Below, piece by piece: positions 35,256 to 47,592 of a stretch of DNA of 64,000 nt. The position numbers and the translations under genes were made by a program. The stretch is from Viscum album (lineage: Eukaryota > Streptophyta > Magnoliopsida > Santalales > Viscaceae): contig OY728163.1 of assembly GCA_963277665.1 (NCBI GenBank), positions 1,905,762,644-1,905,826,643 on the forward strand, written 5' to 3'. The notes under the pieces were generated by a model, which worked only from the letters and a program-made list of their open reading frames with translations, had not been told where the DNA came from and searched no databases. The first letter of the stretch is position 1, and each line of letters begins with the position of its first letter.

Positions 35256-36153
35256 AAACCAAATAAAAAATTGTCTAGAAAAATGGTATCATAAATCCTA
35301 CCTTGAGAGGCTGTAGAAAAGAAAAATGATCTAAAATTCTTCTCCTTTAATAGAGAATGAAAAAACATACCTAAAGACAACCTAAGAAACCCAATGCATT
35401 CCCTATTAATGAAATAAAGATCCATTTTTTTGAACCCACACCATAAGGTTTTGATTATCTAAAGTGGGTGAGAGGGAGAAGAGAAATTAGAAAATAGATG
35501 AAGAAAAATGGAAGAGGAGAGATTACCTCAAGACGTCGAGTAAGAAACATGAATAAATCCAGTGAAGTCACCAAATAAAGAGGGACCAGAAGAGGGTGGG
35601 TGGTGTGTGTATGTGGGGGGGGGGGGTATGTGATAAACATGATATTGGGGTATAGGGATAAAAATTCATTAGGGGTTTAAGGGGAAAGAAAAATAAAAAT
35701 AAAAATAAAAATAAAATAAAATTAATTTAAAAACTACGCAACCCTCACAGTTTGCACATAGTTTTCCAAAACATGATCCTACCATTCACTAGCCACTACC
35801 TAGGATGGGTACCCGCTTCCATGGTTACCCATACTTAGATGAATGGTTTATAAAACTATTATCAAATAGTGTCACTCAGTATTATCAAAATGGAAGAGCC
35901 CACCCGACACTCACATTAAATTTTAATAAACCATGCATGAGTCATTCGCCCCATCATAGACCCAACTAGGTATGCACATGGGCACCACACATTTAATCAT
36001 AACTGTGAGGACTAATTGTGCAAGATCTAAAATCTTTCAAAAAATTTAAATCCCATCTTGCGAGCTACCGAATCTCAAGACCAATCATGAACAAGATACA
36101 ATAAGACTAAAAATAAAAAAAATAAAATATATGAGTTTGGTCGGGGAGTGAAA
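35256..36153 (-). mobile_element. Element E right LTR, third segment (U3 tip)
   Basis: It is homologous to 2309-3006 from about 35453 on, as described there, and ends at GTGAAA. It includes a G-run at about 35620-35630 and an (AAAAT)n run near 35693-35725. After 36153 the sequence changes to the reverse transcriptase of element F. An A-run (36151-36158) hides the target duplication. Confidence 0.72.
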
Positions 36154-37000
36154 AAAAACTCCACATATAAATGATGTACTTGGGCTTCTCCAAGGAAATT
36201 ATTTCTCTCATCTTATCCAGACAACTGATACTACTGCCTCCAAGATAATATGATCTAACAAGTTATATTTATTTATCCAAAATTAGAACATTATAAAATT
36301 AGTATACAAATAATCATCTCTCAATGTATCCAATATGATCCCATGATGTTTGGCATGGTCATGTTGAGTATGATAATTCACCAATGTATCATCCATGAAT
36401 ACAACCACAAACAAAACTAGATATGGATGGGAAACCCATTACATCTATACCATGAAAACTACTAGTGAATTAATGAGACCAAAGGGCATGAACATGTACT
36501 AATATAATCCATATCTACTAGAGAATATTGTATATGGTATATCTGATGGTATAACACACACTTGATGATAACATGATATCAACTCTATCATAGAGAAAAA
36601 CCTTTCTCCTTAGAGTTGTTAAAAGAGATCATTTATAGAAGGAAATGGATAATAATTCTTAACTATAAGAAGGTTTAATATTTGGAAATACACAAAAAAT
36701 TATTAACTTATCACCTACCATTTTGGGAAAAAGTATTGGAAAACCCCAAGGTGAAAAATTGGGTCGTATGAAACCCATGGCTTCCAAATACTATTACTAT
36801 CTCTTGAGCTCATATAACTATGTATTAGAAATTCTAAATGGATGATGGGATATTAGTGAAGATCTTGAAACATTCTATATGAAAAAAACTACCTCTATAT
36901 TAAGAGTTAGTCTTTATAACTGGTCTAGTAAAATTTCCTCGAAATGATCTACCATTGGAGGGAAATATTACTAACATGTTCCCTAATCATCCATATATAA
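36154..37000 (-). pseudogene. pol: Element F reverse transcriptase remnant
   Basis: Minus-strand blocks in order are YPFPSINDLF and FFSMIELISCYHQVCVIPSD (36550-36670), MPFGLINSLVVFM (about 36450-36495), and the active site VVVFMDDTLVNYHTQHDHAK then HHGIILDTLRD (36310-36412). The catalytic DD pair is intact (MDD) but several stops break the frame. The gene is cut at 36153 by element E just after the palm, so its RNase H and integrase would lie left of E, outside this window. Confidence 0.85.
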
Positions 37001-37707
37001 GCTAGAAATATAGGTTATCATCCTACCCTACCCATGATGCTCAGGTACATCTAATGTCTCTTGGATATCCTATTCACCCTTGTGAATAAAATTTATACCC
37101 TATACATATGTAAACATCACCCTTCTATGATAGAAGTAAACATAAGAATGATAGGGAACCAAATAGTTTATCCTAAGATTGATATCAGACCCTGTCATCT
37201 TGAGGAAAAAACGTCACACACAAAGATACACCCACCTATCTCAAGGGGGAACTCCTAGAACTGACATAAAATCTATGATAATATCCTTAATGGTGGATAG
37301 TATATCATCACACCATAGGAAAACTAAACATCAAGCCCAAGGATCTCCATAACAAAAATGAATATGAAGGAATAGGAAACACCTATATCGAAAATATAAG
37401 ATACTAATGTAGATGATTCTAGAATAGTACCTATCATCATAGAAGGTTTGGAACTATTATCCTCTATAATTGGATATAATGAATACATCTGGCATGATTA
37501 GAGGCCTTTATATATATCATGTATACAATAAGAAGTTCCACTATGCTGGAATTATATGTATAGTGTGTGGCTACCCCATCCATGACCACAACCTTAGCCT
37601 AATCTTCCATTCATACTCTATTTACATACCTGAAGAGAAGCTATATACCCCACTTCTGAATGCAGAGTTGGTGCATACCCTCTCTCACTAGAAACTAGAG
37701 GAAAATA

Positions 37708-37816
37708 TCTAAAAAATAACATTAGATGACCTATTCTGCTATAAGAACAAAACTAAAATGTTTCCCTGGTACACCAAGGTTTCGTATGTCCTAGCATACA
37801 AAATACACGACACATC
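37708..37816 (-). pseudogene. gag: Element F gag zinc knuckles
   Basis: The minus strand reads MCRVFCMLGHTKPWCTRET and, after more residues, CSYSRIGHLMLFF. They correspond to tandem CxxCxxxGHxxxxC knuckles with lost Cys residues (second Cys to Ser and last Cys to Phe in the second). Order and strand fit a gag located upstream of the F reverse transcriptase. Confidence 0.65.
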
Positions 37817-38812
37817 ATCTGGATACCTGATTACATATTCTAGATACTAATATAACCATGTGAAAGATTCAAACGATGCTTCTGGTAGTTGGTTGATGCA
37901 GTTCTAGATCCAAGTTCAAAACTTCCCTAGCTTTCACCACCAACTTCTTGCAAATTACTCTTTATGATAAGAATCTGATTCATTATCCTAGATATGGTAG
38001 TAAGAAAAAATAGTCATATTTGATTATATTTCATACCTGATACCACACTCAAATCAACTAGGATTAGATAACTCATCACCTAACAGAATATCTATGAAAT
38101 GATGGATCTCCATGAAATGCATAGAATGGTCCATAACTAATAAATCACCCTACTCTAAGTGCATAAAATCTCTAGATCTATCACTACTCAACGTTTTGGG
38201 ATTAAAATATTATATATGGTCATCTAAAAATCTATATAAGCCATATCCTGATGTTGATATATCTAAGTAACGACATCCCACTGTCCAAAGGAAGAATCTC
38301 ATAGCATATATGTAGAAATATTCACTCTCATATCAGGAGGTGTCTTGAGATTCTTGAAAATCGATAGCATGGTTACTAGCCATAAAACCACTTTATATTG
38401 ACTATCATACCCTAAATATTTTTCCATATGCCACTACTTACACACATGCATAAACTCTTCCATTGATGGGTAGGTTTCTAGGATCCCTTTACAATCTCCA
38501 TAAGGCATAGGAAACACTTTGAAAACTGGTTATCAGCACCTATATCAGGTATAACTAGAGGTTCAATAAGAGACACTACTAGAAGATATACTGGTTTCCA
38601 AGGGAACACCACCTCTAGAGCATGTTCATCACTACCATCCTTTCATATGTATTGAGTCCACCATGGTGTAATGTCTATACAAAGAAAAAAATGCCTAAAT
38701 ATGAGAATTGATAACTCACAAAACCATATATTTATGAATATGATAGGTAAGAGGATCCCAATATAAGAGTCACACCCCTTTAAATTCTCCCAATTCCAAG
38801 TCTTAGTTTCAT

Positions 38813-38953
38813 ATATATCATATAAAAAGAAAGATGCATTTTCTACTACCCACTATTGAGGTCGGGTTAAGTCCATGTTCTATATATATCATATAGAAAG
38901 AAATATGCATTTCCTACTACCCACTATTGAGGCCGGGTTAAGGCCATGTTCTA
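38813..38953. repeat. Tandem direct duplication of about 71 bp
   Basis: Two adjacent units run from 'atatatatcatat' through 'ctactacccactattgaggy' to CCATGTTCT. They differ at a few positions, for example AGGTCGG against AGGCCGG. It lies in the 5' part of element F. Confidence 0.85.
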
Positions 38954-39629
38954 TACTATAAGTCTATGATCTCAGTCTATATAGTGTAAATTAAAAGTTA
39001 TAGAGGTTAATACCCTTTAAATTTCAATTATAATACCTATTTTTTGTTGATCATTTAGTTTAGAATTCAGTTTTATTTTATGTTCAGACATAATTATATA
39101 GTAAATCCATTAAAAATTGATGAATTTTATGGATCACCACTTCCAATTTAAAAATAAGCACACACATTATAAATTTAAGTGCGGTGTAAATTTTATCAAA
39201 ATGAATTACTTATCGTGTGATATAATGAAATGATATCACAATTTCATGGAGATAGAAATAATTGGACCAAAATATGCTATAGGAAACTCATGAAGTATGT
39301 AAACATGGAATGGCATAATTAATGACATATAAGTCCTCAAGTTCCTATAATGATGCCCAGGTCAATATATTCTTGTCATATCATACAAGGGTAAAAATAC
39401 ATAATCCTAAGGAATATCAAACACCAATTGTGTCATGCAATGGTAAAGTCAAAATAACCATAATAAACATTATTTAAAACAACTTTTCCCATCCTAGGTA
39501 AATAGGATTTTCAATATATTTGGGTTAGCTACTCCAAGTTATAGGCTCATGAAAAAATCATGACACATCCTAAAATCCTATATAATAACCCAAAGATTAA
39601 TAAAAAAGGAAAAAAACTTTACAAATTCA

Positions 39630-42360
39630 AATTTTCGATATCCCAGACCTAGTTCACCCAATAGTAATGAACCCAGATGGTCACATGACCTCATGTGCAC
39701 CACCATATATACCATAGGATTCCAACTATAAGTGAGGTTCCATTGTGGTGTAGTGGGGAAACTATACCCACATGAATAGAGTTTAGAAAAAAAGGATAAT
39801 CATATAAATAAATAGAGGAATATTAATTGAAAAATATAAAATCAGATAGTAAAAAATTCATCATGTAAATAACCATGTGATCACATACATTAGTGCCATA
39901 TACAAGATGATGATCATGTAATTCTATTAAAAAATGGAAATACATGGGGATTAATGGAAGAGGCATATACAACATGCTATATAAAAATAAAAAAATACCC
40001 AAAGCTATATCTTGTATTATCTCAAGCATATGATCATTCCTCTACACCTTTACACCATCCTTGCATGTAAATCAAACATCCATGGCATGTTTCTTTCCTT
40101 TATCATTACATACATATATTATGTCTTCTCGAGTCCCAAATGGAAACCCAAAAAGCGTGTGAGATATACTCAGTAAGATACCACCAACAATGTCTAATTC
40201 CATTCAATCCATGAATATATAATAAATAGTTTGAAGATAATAGTATAATCTATAAATAAATGTTGTAAATAAATAACCCACATAAGTTCGAGTTCCCTTG
40301 AAACACCTATCCTTAGCTACCTACTTTGGTCCAATATGGAATATCATTGAATAATAAGTCGATAAATATTTAATTATAATAATGTCTTATGACCTATATT
40401 TTTTCTCAATCATCACCCATGAATCATATACAAGCATTATATACAATAATAAGGCCATATTCAAATAAGGCTCTAACCCGCTCAATGATTGTTCTTTGGA
40501 TTGGAAGTTGTCAGCGTAATAATTAGTTTATCACTTTATTCAAAGGAAACATGATCCCATCCTTTGTGTTCCTAATTTGGAACTGAGGTATTACTCCAGG
40601 CATAACTTAAGCCCATTACTATACAAAACTGTCATAGGAATTCCTCATAGGAACCCTTGTATCGCTCTAGTTGTGGTATAAGGTCACCACCATCGAAGTT
40701 ATTCCTTGGTGGTCTATATAGGATCCAAATTTTCACTTATCGTGTAGTATAATAATTCTTCCTATGAGTCCATCCTTGGTAGTATATATAGGGAGTCCAA
40801 GTATCACTCATGGAATATACAATAATATTCCCTCTAATTCCATCCTTGGTAGTCCATAGAATGATTCATGGTGTCACTCATGGAATATATAATCCATCTA
40901 CTAAGAGAGTCCTTCCATTGCATGAAAATAAGAAACCATTTTCACCCATGGTTCATGATAATATCAATTTTATTTAATTTAATTTAAATAATCCTAATCA
41001 GTCCTTTCATTACAATCTAATTCAGAACTCATGTATCACTCTCAGTAAAGAAATATGAATATCCATTATCCTAATGACTTACCATACCATTTATGTCAAT
41101 ATTTTATTCAATAGGATGGAAAATTTATTTAATTTAATAAGAAACATTATATGGGAGCACATAAAAAATCCTAGACATAGAATACCCTGTATCACATTAA
41201 TCCTCCCAATCATTTTAATTTTCCATTATAATTTTGAGTTATAAGTCAAGCCTATGCGAGCAAGAACAATGTCTAAGGGCCTAGGGATAAGTTCTTCCAT
41301 TCCCACATTATTCAATTCAAATATATTTTAATAATTTAATTTAAAATTATAATTAATAGGTAAAGAACATACCTCAAAAGGATAATAAAATTCATAAGGC
41401 ACCCATGGTGGAATTATCTATTTTATAAGCACACTAAAAGGAGTGGTCCAATTCAATATAATTAAATTATAATTAAAACTCAATAGGTATCATGGGATAT
41501 ATAGGTTAAGACTAACCATTTAATTTAAGATTATATCCATTAAACATAAATTTATCAGAAAATATGGTGTGTGTCATAATGGGATAACATATAAACACCC
41601 TAACATTAAGTGAAAATAATGAGATAAACTACCTTAGTTTGGTTGTATATTAAAATTTGTTGTTGGCCTTAAATCTGGGCGAGAATGGAAGTAGTTCAAA
41701 AAATAGATAAACACCCTAAAAATAGGAAATAAGATCTTTTTCAAAAATAAATCTATCAATATAAAGATAAATGAAGATATATAGGTAGATATTCAATGAG
41801 ACTGAAGACAACTACTTTAGAGTCCGGTGGAAGAAGTTATCTCCAAACCTAGATTTATACATGAATGATGATTCAAAGTGAGATGAGTGTTTATATGTGC
41901 ATCAATATGAAATAAAATTATGGGTTTATTTAAATTAAAATAGGTTAAAAAGTTAATTCATAACTTTTTAAGTGGCCTCATGGTTTGGAGGCATAGTTGG
42001 CCAAATTATGCACCAACTGTGAGCACCCCACTAGATAGAGATCACGCCCCATGTGTTTTGAAACACATGATTAGAAAAATCATGAACATCACCTGAGAAA
42101 CCTCTATCTCAACAATGCATGGTCCAATCCTCCCTCACATGGTTTAGACAAGTCATCAGGAACCCTAACTGGGCAGCATGGTTTGAGGTGCATGGTTAGC
42201 ACTAAATGATTTCTAACCACACGCCTCTATTTTTTCCTCTAAAAGATGGAGCTCTGAGCTATAAATAATCCCTAGATGATCCTAAAACCTTCCCTAAACC
42301 ATAGAAAACTTTTATAAGGGTAAAATCAATATTTTAGGCCAAAATTTAAAGGATACACAC
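39630..42360 (-). mobile_element. Probable right (5') LTR of element F
   Basis: The evidence is indirect. The segment follows gag of F, has the 'atactcagtaagata' block near 40168 seen at similar depth in the other LTRs here, and near 41970-42210 has the CATGGTT/AACCATG-type inverted strings typical of the C and E LTRs. No partner copy is in the window, so the ends are approximate. No gene is visible. Confidence 0.45.
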
Positions 42361-43129
42361 AACAAATAAATATCAGGTTCTTTCATTAAGATTAGATAGA
42401 ACTGAAATATATTCATCCAATAGGATTGGAAAACGAATTTAGATAAATTTAATACATTTCTACTTAGTTAACATCTTGTTAAACCCTTTTAACGTCTACC
42501 ATATTAATAAAATTTTACCACAGTTACAATTCAAAATGATAAAAAATTAAGTGGTTCATATTACATAATATTTACTTAACTAATTCAGAAGAATAAATCA
42601 AATTTAAAAGATTAAAATTGGTTTAAAATCATTTTAAAATAAGTATTTGAAATGAAAAAAATACCGTTATCATAGAAATTCATTTTTAAGAATATAATTT
42701 ATTTTAAATTCATTCATTACCATGTAAAAATAATGTGATCAATATTAAAATACACTTTTAAATAAAATTTACACACATTTAATTAATATATTTAATTAAT
42801 ATAGATTAATTTAATTTATTAATATAAATATCATACTTTGGGCATAAAAATAGTTTTTTTAAACACCTATGTTTATCATCAATTGTTTTTTTATAAATTA
42901 TATCTAATTTAAAAAATAATGATTTCATTTTATTTATATATATAAAATAAATATTCATAATTTACCTAATCCTATTTAGATAATACAATCCTACCAATAA
43001 GTTATAAATATGATATTAAATAATATTAATTCACTATATTATTGTGGTTTATTTATGCTAGGTGTTCCATGTAAAGCACACTATCAAAAAAATAAATAAA
43101 CAAAAATATATAACAAAATACTAAGGATT
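42361..43129. other. AT-rich stretch without recognisable feature
   Basis: About 0.8 kb of very AT-rich sequence lies between the probable F LTR and the reverse transcriptase of G. I see no ORF, terminal repeat or homology to other parts of the window that I could trust. Confidence 0.5.
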
Positions 43130-43232
43130 TATACTTGTGGTGTTAAAGGAACTATAAGAAAATTCTGAAATGATCATAATTATTCTTCATTCGAATCAAC
43201 TACATCAAGATTATCTTGATGAGGAAGACTAT

Positions 43233-44002
43233 CACTATTAGAAAAGAAGCATATAACAATGGTTTGGAACCACTGGTATAGGTCCCAAAACCGTTGGTAT
43301 AGGCTATACCAACGGTTTGGGTGGCCATTGGATCGTTTGGCATCGATATAGACCAATACCAATGGTGTTTGGGAAAATATTGGTATATGTGGTCTATACC
43401 AATGGTTTCTAAACTATTGTTATAGGTGATATGAAATACCTATAACAATAGTTTTGAAAACCATTGGTATATGTAATTAAAAAAACCTTGACTGGTTTTG
43501 ATCCCCGAACCTCCAGTTTATATCTCAACGACCTAACCACTAAGATAAATTTATTTGAAATATAATATTATAAATATATATTTATTTATAAGTAAATTAA
43601 TTCTTTATGTATTCAATTTTATTTGATAAAATAATTAGTTAAAAATTAAAATACCTATACCAATGGTTTGAAAAACTATTGGTATATAGGTATTTTGAAT
43701 TTTGAACCTATACCAATGATTTTTGAAAAACCTTTTTCATAGGGTTATTAAATAGGGGCTATAAAAATGGTTTTAGACAAACCATTGGTATAGAAATCAC
43801 CTAAACAAACAATTCTAGAAAAACCATTGTAAATGGTCATTTTATTGAAATATATCAATGATTTTTCCAAAAACATTAGTATAGGTTCATATTATGGTAC
43901 CTATACCAACGGTTTTTTGAAACCATTGGTATATGATAATTTTATGGTACTTAAACCAATGGTTTGGACAAACTATTAGTATAATTCTAGTTTCTAGTAG
44001 TG
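43233..44002. mobile_element. Non-autonomous CACTA (En/Spm) element, 770 bp
   Basis: The terminal inverted repeat is CACTATTAGAAA at the left and CACTACTAGAAAC, read from the right end. The 3-bp target duplication is TAT at 43230-43232 and 44003-44005. About twenty subterminal half-sites of the form ACCAATGGTTT or AAACCATTGGTATAG cover most of its length, often as facing pairs. There is no transposase. It lies inside the reverse transcriptase remnant of element G. It would need a transposase in trans. Confidence 0.92.
43500..43548 (-). other. tRNA-like polymerase III promoter segment inside CACTA element
   Basis: The minus strand has TATCTTAGTGGTTAGG (A-box like, core 43537-43547), then GGTTCGGGGA (B-box like, 43502-43511), separated by about 26 bases. 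The rest does not form a tRNA cloverleaf I can recognise. It interrupts the pattern of subterminal repeats in the element's centre. Confidence 0.5.
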
Positions 44003-44450
44003 TATGTACTAGTCCATGAACTCTAGAAGCACATAGTTAGTGGGACTAATGAACAAAATTATTGTAGTCAAGACTCCAAATGACATAACCATTAACTCTA
44101 AGTTACTAAAACTATAATAAATGGAATAAAATAGGGTATCCTCATCAATAACCATCATATTATAGCATCATGACTACATTTAGATCATCAGAAGTCAACT
44201 GGATCCCTTGAACTTGTAGAACTGATCATGAATCCTTTGAAGAAGGTAAAATTTAGTGACTGTCACCTGATTCAACCTATGTTAGTCCATGAAAAACCTT
44301 ATAATACTATATTTATAATTAAAAAACAATAATAGAGTACCCAAGGGTGATACACAAGGTCATATGAAACCAATATACATCTGATCATCAATATGTAACC
44401 TCAACTAAATATTCTCCATAGGTTCCATTCGATAAGGATCTATCAAAATC

Positions 44451-47400
44451 TGAGGTGTTACCAGTTGTTTCTTTTTTAAAAACTCTATGCTTTGTTGAGG
44501 GTGTAGTGTAACAAAATCTTCTAGTATGAAGCCAAAAAATCCTATAAAACCATTGGAATATAATCTTACTATTCTTCCACTGATAGATCAACTAGCTGAG
44601 AAAATAGAGGATTTACATGCCTACAAACCATCCAATAACTCCACTTACCAACGAGCACCATTCATAGGACATCAACCTCAGTAAAGGAAACACTCCAAAA
44701 ATGAAAATTTATGACCACATGCACATTATACAATAATTATATTCCTACTAAAACATAATATGATAGTATCTACAACATAATGAACTCCCTCTACTAACTA
44801 GTGAGACCCTATCATCAGTTGACCATACCAGCACACATCAAACAAAATAGCCTGCCATCCTGATGGATGGAATAACACCAAGGGAACTATATGTCACCCC
44901 ACTTATAGGTCCAAAGAATTTATAAGATAAGGATTAAGGAGTGTGGATCTTATATATAAAAGAAAGAATAAACTATAGTAGATTATGAACTGATCACACA
45001 TAATACTACCTCTTTCCATATTGGCTAGAAAATCTATCAAATGGATCTTCTTAAACCCATATTTCTTCCTTAATGATGATGGAATCCATGATAGATCATA
45101 ATTATAGGACTTTATGTATAGGAATATCATAATTATTCCATCTACCAGCCCCATATTCCCTTAGATGAACAATATCCTTCTTCCCCAACTGTGAAATAAA
45201 TGTCAGCGGTCTATACTACTGATAATTCCATTGAGGAAACTACTATTATTGTTAAATAGGGGAAAGACCAACAATTATATACTGACCTGCCATCAATTTA
45301 GACACTGATATTCACATTAAATACAATCCACATAGTTATAACATGAAAATTTGATTCCCTTGATATATTATTTAGTTCCACGAGCCCCATAAATGAGGGA
45401 AAATGACTACTAAGGCATATTCCAACCAATTATTGCCCTAAATTCATGGATATAAACAATCCTAAACCTGAATAATTTCTCCTCAATTTTACCTATGGTC
45501 TATTATCTCAATTCTCACTCCCATTAGATTAAATATGATTAATAATATCCATATTCTTCTACACTAAAAAATATGTATGATGTGTAAATAGTGTGACCAC
45601 ATATCTAATTATTGGGCACAACACCTCCTATATATTTTGTGCTCTAGAATCCTTATCTGGGTAGCCATCAAGATAAAATTATAGGGTGGTTCCTTGAACA
45701 TGACCCTAATTTCCCACCCGCTCAGGCTTATATGATAATGGGATAACATCTTGTATACTTTTACATAATCATCATCAATAAAAATAATTTCAAATAGAAA
45801 TAAATTGGAAAATATGACGATAATATATATTCCTTATTACAATCACCATGATAAAGAATCTACCACTTACATGTGTCTCCCCATATTTTACATACTACAA
45901 ACAAATAAAAAAAGTTCAGAAAATCCAAAATTAAACCTCTCATGCTCCTACATCTAGTGCTTGATCCCTAATATAGATATTCTCCCCTCATATTATCTAA
46001 TTCTATACCGCTTGAAGGAACACAAGGAAATATTCAAAGCCTAATCCCCCAATGATGGGTCCATACTCTGATTATCAACTGGATCATCCTAAATAACCTC
46101 TACTACCTGAGTATTATGGAATTGAAATATATAATCCATTAATGAAAAGGAAAAGAAAACCTTAATCCCCGAAGTATAGAATTATTTCAGGTTTCATTTA
46201 ATAAATTTTATTTTAATTTCTAAAAACACAAATTTATACACGCATAAAAAAAATAATGTTGTACTTTACTCTCTAATTTCTATACAATTAAATTGGAAAA
46301 ACCATAACTAGTCATTTAGTAGACTCAAGTTCACCATATAAGATTATGAGTGGCTATAAATTAACTTTTAATAGTTATTCTTCCCACTCTATGTCACACA
46401 CCATGATCAACAAGAACTATTTCCCCAAAAAACTCATGAAATCCTAATAGTTTATAATATCAAACTCCTTTTAATATCATAAACACCCATCTGATATAAT
46501 TTTTTATGTCCCCCTTAATCTAATTTTAACACTCCTAGGGTAAAATTAACTGATGAGAAAAAATGACCACTAGGTCCCACCATCATTATTTACTAGTTTG
46601 GAATCTAGTACTAAGGGTATAAAAATCCTGGATATATAAGGTTTTACTATGAATAATAATATTGGATCCATAGATAGAATGAATAACCACCAAGAAACCC
46701 CATTAAATAATATAAGTGGAGATACATGAACATCCCAAAATGAATTAATAATGTGAATAAGTACAAATAAAATCCAATATGTAAATACTAAGAAAAGAAA
46801 AGTCATGTGAGATTGACTATACAACTTCCCCAATATCCATGATAGTAATAGATAAATCAGTAACAAAAATCCTCTTGAAAAAAATGAATTAATATAAGAA
46901 CCTTAATTCACCCAAGTAGATAAAATAATCATTACCCACACAAAAATTTCATGCTCACCATATAACACATCTAATGTAGTCACATAGTATTTAATGATTA
47001 TGAAACAAAGGATCTGTATAACTGCTTCACTAACTATTTTCCACATTCAAACCCAAACATAAAAAATGTTCTTCTCCCTTTAAAATAGATCAAATAACAC
47101 ATCTATACATCTATTACATTGGTAATGATTCATCCCTTAATACCCAAACTTGAGTTTTATAACATATATTTCTAGAATCAGTCATTATTCACACATGAAA
47201 ACCTAATCTCATCATCATTTCTCATATCAAAGGCTATAGGATATCTGAGAAATTAATGAAATGAACCTCACTCACTACTCTTACCATGAATTACTCTAAC
47301 CAAAATTAACATCATATCTATCATTGTGATATCTCCAACACCAACTGATCATCACCTGGGTAATCTCTAACACAAACACATGTCATTATCTCTACTACTA

Positions 47401-47587
47401 TAGAAAGAGTGGGGACAATGGGGTAGCTATCCATCCAATTCCCCACAATCAAATATGTTATTTAAAATAATATAATCCTAAAATATATTTTGTTGGAAAT
47501 ATTATCCATCATGGGTAGGTTACATAATGAAATACTATATTATACTTGATAGAAACATAGAACACAATATCGAACATATGGGTTTTA
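44451..47587 (-). mobile_element. Region upstream of G reverse transcriptase, decayed gag/LTR sequence
   Basis: On the minus strand this should hold protease, gag and the 5' LTR of G. I can read no complete motif. Weak traces include VVEVI-DDPVDNQSMDPSLG near 46050-46110, similar in style to a gag N-terminus. ORFs at 44903-45154 and 46570-46866 show no family resemblance. The sequence continues beyond element D. Confidence 0.35.
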
Positions 47588-47592
47588 ACTCT

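Larger units (their letters stand above)
37001..39630 (-). mobile_element. Element F gag/protease region, decayed
   Basis: This is the interior between the reverse transcriptase and the inferred right LTR. Two degenerate zinc knuckles (37708-37816) are the only firm coding trace. No protease DTG or DSG box was readable. A direct duplication lies at 38813-38953. No primer site could be found near 39600, which is consistent with age. Confidence 0.55.
43130..44450 (-). pseudogene. pol: Element G reverse transcriptase, interrupted by CACTA element
   Basis: Minus-strand blocks are DPYRMEPMENI and FI-PCVSPLGT (44350-44440), then RLNQVTVTKFYLLQRIHDQF (44225-44285), VMSFGVLTTIILF and EFMD (44020-44110). 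After the CACTA insert, at 43130-43229, it continues as NNYDHFRIFL and HHK, matching the helix after the YIDD box. The YIDD box itself is degenerate at the insertion point. Stops are numerous. Order is that of gypsy reverse transcriptase. Confidence 0.75.

Noticed and set aside
42361..43129. Another B-family LTR tip
   Set aside because: Base composition is similar, but no terminus, motif or colinear block could be matched.
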